A stretch of DNA of 64,000 bases from JBBQVS01 sp964250805 (GTDB lineage: Bacteria; Chloroflexota; Ktedonobacteria; Ktedonobacterales; Ktedonobacteraceae), in assembly GCA_964250805.1 (NCBI GenBank), contig CAXUHG010000012.1, positions 8,936-72,935 on the forward strand, read 5' to 3'. Below the pieces are notes generated by a model. It was not told where the DNA came from, ran no database searches, and saw only the letters and a list, made by a program, of their open reading frames with translations. Made by a program: the position numbers and the translations under genes. Of the stretch, positions 59,894-64,000 are shown in pieces (the stretch's first letter is position 1; each line of letters starts with the position of its first letter).

Positions 59894-61390
59894 ATGAGCG
59901 AATTTAAACTCTTAATTGATGGCAAACTAGTTGGTAGTAGCACTGGAAAAACTGTTGCGGACATCAATCCGGCGAATGGAGAGACGATTGCGGAGGTGCC
60001 TGAAACTACGCTCGACGATGTGAATCGTGCCGTTGCAGCCGCGCGTGCTGCATATGATGATGGTCGCTGGTCTGGCTTGACGCATGGTGCGCGATCTACT
60101 ATCCTAGAGAAGCTTGCGACACTGGTTGAGGAGAATTTGAGCGAGTTGGCAGACCTGGAATCACAGGATACTGGCAAGCCGATCAAGCTGGCACGCGATA
60201 GTGACATTCCCTTCGCGGCTGACAACCTGCACTTCTTCGCAGGAGCCGCTCGTCATCTCGAAGGAAGAGCCGCGAGCGAATACACAGGTGGGCATACGAG
60301 CATCATTCGCCGCGAGCCTATTGGAGTCGTAGCCTCAGTCGCTCCGTGGAACTATCCCTTTATGATGGCGGCTTGGAAGATTGGTCCCGCCCTTGCCGCT
60401 GGCAATACCGTTGTCTTCAAACCTTCGCCTGAAACGCCACTGACCGCGCTCAGGCTTGGTGAACTTGCACTAGAGGCGGGTATTCCTGATGGTGTTCTTA
60501 ATATCATTGCCGATGGGCCAGAGGTCGCGCCGAGCCTTGCCACGCACAAGAACGTCAACATGGTCTCGATCACTGGTAGCACACGTAGCGGTAAGTATGT
60601 GATGCGTGAGGCTGCTAACACCATCAAACGTGTACACCTCGAACTCGGCGGTAAAGCTCCCTTCATCGTCTATGATGACGCGGATATCGAGGCGGCAACG
60701 AGTGGAGCAGTTGTTGGTGGTTACGTCAACTGTGGACAGGACTGTACGGCGGCGACGCGCATCTACGTGCAGGACAGTGTGTATGATACCTTCATGCAAT
60801 CGTTCATGAGCAAGGTCAAGCAGATACGCGTCGGCGACCCCTCGAAAGAGACAACGGATATGGGACCGATGATCTCGGCTCGCCAGCGCGATAGCGTTGA
60901 GGGCTATGTCGAGCGTGCATTGCGTGCGGGTGCTAACATCTTGACGGGCGGCAAACGTGGATCAATCGCAGGCTTCGAGAAGGGTTTTTTCTTTGAGCCA
61001 ACCGTAATTGCCGAGGATCGCAACGACGCTGAGATTGTGCAAAACGAGGTTTTTGGTCCTGTGCTGGTGGTGAGCCGCTTCAACAGCGAGGAAGAGGTCT
61101 TGCAGAAGGCAAACGATGTTGTCTATGGCCTCGCCGCCTCCGTCTGGACGCGCGACATCTATAAAGCCATGCGTGCCAGTCGTGCCCTCCAATTTGGTAC
61201 CGTCTGGGTCAACGACCACCTGCCAATCGCCTCCGAGATGCCTCACGGTGGCTACAAAGAGAGCGGCATTGGCAAGGATATGTCGATGTACTCGTTTGAC
61301 GAATATACGCAAATCAAACATGTGCTTATCGAAATTGAAGGTACACCTAACAAGAGTTGGCACTACACCATCTTTGGTGACGCACAGTAA
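59894..61390 (+). CDS. Aldehyde dehydrogenase, aminobutyraldehyde/betaine-aldehyde type
   Basis: A 498-residue NAD-dependent aldehyde dehydrogenase. The ATG follows AAAGGAACAGG. Motifs: VASVAPWNYPFMMAAWKIGP, GNTVVFKPSPETPLTAL, SITGSTRSGKYVM, catalytic Glu in LELGGKAPFIV, catalytic Cys in VNCGQDCTAATRIYV and NEVFGPVLVV. The C-G-Q-D-C-T-A-A form is that of PatD-like gamma-aminobutyraldehyde dehydrogenases. With the PatA-like enzyme upstream it would complete putrescine to 4-aminobutyrate. Assignment to this substrate is inference from context plus motif. Ended by a strong terminator at 61397. Confidence 0.9.
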   Translation: MSEFKLLIDGKLVGSSTGKTVADINPANGETIAEVPETTLDDVNRAVAAARAAYDDGRWSGLTHGARSTILEKLATLVEENLSELADLESQDTGKPIKLARDSDIPFAADNLHFFAGAARHLEGRAASEYTGGHTSIIRREPIGVVASVAPWNYPFMMAAWKIGPALAAGNTVVFKPSPETPLTALRLGELALEAGIPDGVLNIIADGPEVAPSLATHKNVNMVSITGSTRSGKYVMREAANTIKRVHLELGGKAPFIVYDDADIEAATSGAVVGGYVNCGQDCTAATRIYVQDSVYDTFMQSFMSKVKQIRVGDPSKETTDMGPMISARQRDSVEGYVERALRAGANILTGGKRGSIAGFEKGFFFEPTVIAEDRNDAEIVQNEVFGPVLVVSRFNSEEEVLQKANDVVYGLAASVWTRDIYKAMRASRALQFGTVWVNDHLPIASEMPHGGYKESGIGKDMSMYSFDEYTQIKHVLIEIEGTPNKSWHYTIFGDAQ

Positions 61391-61396
61391 CGCTGA

Positions 61397-61458
61397 TATG
61401 CAAGAAACAGGGATGATGGCACAACGAATGTTGTGCCATCATCCCTGTTTCTTGCATA
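61397..61458 (+). terminator. Intrinsic terminator after the aldehyde dehydrogenase gene
   Basis: TATGCAAGAAACAGGGATGA plus TGGCACAAC pairs perfectly (29 bp) with its reverse complement (61430-61458) around loop GAAT, followed by ATTTTTG. Confidence 0.85.
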
Positions 61459-61506
61459 ATTTTTGTTTATAAAGCTGATGAACGTGTAATCTGCTTGCTC
61501 TAAGCG

Positions 61507-61535
61507 TTGACATTGCTCATACAACACTTTATACT
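61507..61535 (+). promoter_or_regulatory. Strong promoter of the ferredoxin gene
   Basis: TTGACA (61507-61512), 17 bases, then TATACT (61530-61535), 75 bases before the ATG at 61610. Near-consensus housekeeping promoter. Confidence 0.75.
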
Positions 61536-61609
61536 GAAATTGCCAAAAACAGTTACTACAAACTCGTATGAGTTTTTTGCTGGCAAGTCAAGAGGAGGAT
61601 TCCAGTTTC

Positions 61610-61867
61610 ATGACATATGTAATTACTCAACCCTGTATCGGCGTGAAAGACGCTTCCTGCGTAGATGTGTGCCCCGTTGATTGCATTCACCCCTCACAGG
61701 GCGAGGAAGGCTTTGAAGAGGCCCAGCAGCTTTTCATCAATCCTGACGAGTGCATCGACTGTGGTGCCTGCGAACCTGCCTGCCCCGTAACGGCCATTTT
61801 TGAAGAGTCGGCGGTGCCTTCGGAGTGGAAGCAATATATCAAGATTAACGCTGACTTCTTTAAGTAA
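61610..61867 (+). CDS. Seven-iron (3Fe-4S/4Fe-4S) ferredoxin
   Basis: An 85-residue electron carrier. The ATG at 61610 lies 11 bases after AGGAGG; the frame from 61568 has no family sequence. First cluster motif: CIGVKDASCVDVCPVDC; the C-x7-C-x3-C-P spacing suits a 3Fe-4S or loosely bound 4Fe-4S cluster. Second motif: CIDCGACEPACPV, a standard C-x2-C-x2-C-x3-C-P. The C-terminal extension EWKQYIKINADFFK is typical of Mycobacterium FdxA and Thermus ferredoxins. It would carry electrons to or from oxidoreductases. Own promoter and terminator-bounded, so monocistronic. Confidence 0.95.
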   Translation: MTYVITQPCIGVKDASCVDVCPVDCIHPSQGEEGFEEAQQLFINPDECIDCGACEPACPVTAIFEESAVPSEWKQYIKINADFFK

Positions 61868-62095
61868 AGTTAATCGTAGCAATTGTGGGAACGAGTATAC
61901 TCTATTTATAGCTCGTTTCAAGTACGATGTTAGGGTAAGCCTGTCTTTTCATTAGAGGACGGGCATTTCCCTGAAGTAAGTACCATATTTCTTTCTAGTC
62001 GCTTCGTTCTATGATATACTACATGTGCTACACGCATCCACATGTGTTTATCTGTTGTATGAATCGTAACACAACTTCTCATGGAGCAAACCCCT

Positions 62096-62752
62096 ATGCC
62101 AATTACGCGAAGAAAACGCGCTACTCCGCCCGAACAGCCTGAAAACACTACTAATCATAGTGCTGAAGCAACTGAGAATACAGGCGAAAATCCTGTAGTT
62201 GCACAGCCAGCAAGCAATGAAGAGGCGAAGCAGGACGCACAACAACCAGCTACCACCGAGCAACCGGAACGTATCGCTCGGCCTTCTACCTCTATTGAGC
62301 CACAAGCAGCAACTCATGTACCACCATCATCCTCATTTCCCACCGCCGCCAACGGAGAACGTGCGGAGCGACAAGATCACAACCCGTCTATTGAGAGTGG
62401 ACGGCGTACCGCTCGTGGTGAATTCTTTCGCCGTCCTCCACAGGGACCACCAGCCCAGATCGTCAATGCCGCGCCAATTCCACCTGCTCCGCCGCAGCCT
62501 TCACACGAGATTACTCTACCGCTAGGAAATCTGCTGCACCTTGCCTACAATCCGGGCTACACTGGTTCTGATGACGCACGCAGTCAGCTCCTACAGCAAC
62601 TAGCTCAGGAAAGTAAAGAGGGTGGACGCGCACGTTGCTGGAACTGCGGCTCGCTTGCCATCAAGTATGATCGCTGGAATACACGCAGCAAAACCTTTGG
62701 TGAGGTGGGTGTTGCCTTCTGTGAAGTATGCGGCGTGTGGAGTGTTATGTAG
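62096..62752 (+). CDS. Disordered protein with C-terminal zinc ribbon
   Basis: A 218-residue protein from the ATG at 62096, preceded by GGAG 9 bases upstream; an ATG at 62081 lacks a binding site. The first 140 residues are low-complexity (Pro, Gln, Glu, Thr, Ala rich, PEQPENTTNHSAEATENTGE) and probably disordered. Then comes ITLPLGNLLHLAYNPGYTGS, and a C-terminal zinc ribbon CWNCGSLAIKYDRWN...CEVCGVWSVM. Such a plan suggests a tethered adaptor. No enzymatic motif and no membrane segment are seen; I do not recognise the family. A possible -10 TATACT lies at 62015. Confidence 0.75.
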   Translation: MPITRRKRATPPEQPENTTNHSAEATENTGENPVVAQPASNEEAKQDAQQPATTEQPERIARPSTSIEPQAATHVPPSSSFPTAANGERAERQDHNPSIESGRRTARGEFFRRPPQGPPAQIVNAAPIPPAPPQPSHEITLPLGNLLHLAYNPGYTGSDDARSQLLQQLAQESKEGGRARCWNCGSLAIKYDRWNTRSKTFGEVGVAFCEVCGVWSVM

Positions 62753-62902
62753 CAAAAGCTGCATAATTAGCCTCGATTACCTCTTCCTTTGGAATAAACT
62801 TACTATGAAAAGGGTTGTTATAAGTACACGTACATGCAACTTCTCATAATTCCCTGACGTAATTATTGATAGGAAAGACTATCACAATCTTAAAATGGAG
62901 AC

Positions 62903-62988
62903 GGACGCCTACAAGGGGCTACCCTACTATATGTCCCTTGCGAGCTACACACGCCGTTGTATAGTAGGGTAGCCCCTTGTAGGCGTCC
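62903..62988. repeat. Palindromic element C2
   Basis: GGACGCCTACAAGGGGCTAC plus CCTACTATA, with its reverse complement closing at GGCGTCC (62988). Same as C1 at 26120 except that CCC is CCT on the left and GGG is AGG on the right. The loop is unrelated to C1. It lies just before the Bax-inhibitor-1 gene. Confidence 0.9.
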
Positions 62989-63035
62989 ATCGTATGAACA
63001 GCATTATTGCGTTCCCATTGTAATCGAGGTTCATT

Positions 63036-63791
63036 ATGTATAATTATAACCAGCCCAATAATAGACCCTTTGGAGGTCGTAGCGCATTTGGTTCTAACTA
63101 CCAATATCAGACGCTTCCCTATGGCTACGAAGGAGCGCAATCCAGCGGCCTAATTAGTAAGGTGATGGGCTTGCTAGCCTTCTCGTTTCTCTTCGCCACA
63201 ATTGGAGCGATTGCTGGCTTCTTCGTCTTTGCAAGTGCTACAGGCGTTGGAACGTACTTTGGAGTTGCTATCGCTGGCTTTGTCGTCCTGATCGCGCTAA
63301 ACTTTCTCATTCAGAAGCCTGGCATCAACCTGTTCCTGCTATATCTGTTCACATTTCTCGAAGGTATGTCGCTCGCACCATTGCTGAGTTATTATCTCCA
63401 AAATGGCGGTAACATTCTTGCCGAGGCGTTTATTATCACAACACTGACGGCATTCGGTTTAGCGGCGTACTCCTGGACTACGAAACGCGACTTTACCCGA
63501 CTTGGTGACTATCTGTTCTTCGGTGTCCTGCTACTATTGCTCGCGGGTATCGTAGGCATATTCATCCCTGGTCTTAGTGGCGGTCCAGTTGGCCTTCTCA
63601 TCTCGGTAGTCGGAGTCGCCATCTTCAGTGGTTACGTGCTGTACTACATCCAGCGTGCCAAGTACATGGCTGATACGCTACCGAACGCGATTGGCCTGAC
63701 CGTCTCGCTCTTCATCACGCTGATAAACCTGTTCCTGTACATTCTACGTATCCTCTCCATCCTACAGGGTGGTGGTGGTCGCCGCCGATAG
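63036..63791 (+). CDS. Bax inhibitor-1/YccA family membrane protein
   Basis: A 251-residue integral membrane protein with seven helices, the last ending in a basic tail (GGGGRRR). The N-terminal 35 residues are Asn/Gln/Tyr/Gly-rich and polar (YNQPNNRPFGGRS). Helices start with LISKVMGLLAFSFLFATIGA; later LFLLYLFTFLEGMSLAPLLS and FGLAAYSWTTKRDFTRLGDY are the BI-1 hallmarks. In bacteria the family forms pH-sensitive calcium leak channels (BsYetJ) or binds FtsH (YccA). The two conserved acidic residues near the C-terminus of BsYetJ are not clearly present. GAGG precedes the ATG. Confidence 0.92.
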   Translation: MYNYNQPNNRPFGGRSAFGSNYQYQTLPYGYEGAQSSGLISKVMGLLAFSFLFATIGAIAGFFVFASATGVGTYFGVAIAGFVVLIALNFLIQKPGINLFLLYLFTFLEGMSLAPLLSYYLQNGGNILAEAFIITTLTAFGLAAYSWTTKRDFTRLGDYLFFGVLLLLLAGIVGIFIPGLSGGPVGLLISVVGVAIFSGYVLYYIQRAKYMADTLPNAIGLTVSLFITLINLFLYILRILSILQGGGGRRR

Positions 63792-63821
63792 TAGGCCACT
63801 ACTATTGATGTCGGCAGTTTT

Positions 63822-63954
63822 CGTAGGGACCAGATGTATCGCGTCCGCTGCGTGATTTATCACGCGAAATCATGTTGAATACAGCTTGTACCAAAGATTC
63901 ATCAAGATTTCGCTCAATGAATTGAGCAGCGGACGCGATACATCTGGTCCCTAC
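63822..63954. repeat. Palindromic element A10 (long form, inverted relative to A5)
   Basis: CGTAGGGACCAGATGTATCG plus CGTCC and its reverse complement. The 85-base core is the reverse complement of the A5 core (GCTCAATGAATTGAGC near its end, GTGATTTATCACGCG near its start), with scattered changes. It lies 30 bases after the Bax-inhibitor-1 gene. Confidence 0.93.
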
Positions 63955-63980
63955 TACACAGTCAAGCTTGATCTGACCAT

Positions 63981-64000
63981 TTTCGTAGGGACCAGATTGA
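63981..64000. repeat. Palindromic element A11, cut by the window end
   Basis: TTTCGTAGGGACCAGATTGA matches the outer left end of A5 and A10, including the TTTTCG just outside the arm. It starts about 27 bases after A10, so two elements lie side by side. Confidence 0.7.

Noticed and set aside
12095..63998. CRISPR array made of the A repeats
   Set aside because: Copies are kilobases apart, palindromic and have variable cores; no regular spacers and no cas genes.

Overview
The window is a stretch of bacterial chromosome of moderate GC content with about 57 protein genes, no rRNA or tRNA that I can see, no CRISPR array and no intact transposase or phage gene. The gene mix suggests a soil Chloroflexota of the Ktedonobacteria type: peptide ABC importer with lipoprotein receptors, archaeal-style MetRS, bacterial XPB helicase, phosphoketolase plus acetate kinase, MbtG-like N-hydroxylase, many two-component proteins and many foldback repeats. 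This placement is inference; no marker gene was compared. Six runs of ten N (7481, 8812, 16009, 22282, 36544, 58315) are assembly gaps, and five of them sit inside inverted repeats.

Layout. 1-7443: a Dpp/Opp-type peptide importer (two tandem receptor paralogues, two permeases, two ATPases). 7581-8534: two single-domain response regulators. 9010-10029: ThiF/MoeB-like enzyme. 10440-12107: methionyl-tRNA synthetase. 12265-15819: a fused nuclease-methyltransferase (type IIG-like). 16137-22086, minus strand: GNAT enzyme, ROK sugar kinase and the tRNA t6A cluster (tsaD, rimI, tsaB, tsaE) with a zinc-ribbon protein and YraN. 22402-26954: hydrolase, YebC, RuvC, a coiled-coil protein, RuvA and a two-domain ABM-like protein. 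27231-28852: a hypothetical gene and a receiver-GGDEF protein. 29459-38998: hydrolases, XPB-like helicase, cysteine-less thioredoxin fold, mannose-6-phosphate isomerase, membrane proteins, CaCA exchanger, VOC, DinB and hydroxyisobutyrate-dehydrogenase-type proteins. 39006-41760: PD-(D/E)XK nuclease-like orphan and a hydrolase. 42051-47256: phosphoketolase, acetate kinase and an MbtG-like monooxygenase. 47351-54910: nitroreductase, PAS histidine kinase diverging from a FIST protein, two oxidoreductases, a DinB-like protein and an ADP-ribosylglycohydrolase. 55311-61867: EamA exporter, PatA-like aminotransferase, saccharopine-dehydrogenase-like protein, aminobutyraldehyde-type dehydrogenase and a ferredoxin, together a likely putrescine or diamine catabolic block. 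62096-63791: a disordered zinc-ribbon protein and a Bax-inhibitor-1 membrane protein.

The most striking thing is not a gene. At least thirteen copies of one superfamily of palindromic elements (arms resembling TAGGGACCGATTTATCGCGT plus CC) are scattered between genes, with at least three unrelated cores between related arms. Each copy keeps its two arms matched to each other even where the arms differ between copies. Several supply or abut the stop codon of the neighbouring gene. Two further palindromic families, a set of very long unique palindromes at gene ends, and gaps at the palindrome centres complete the picture.
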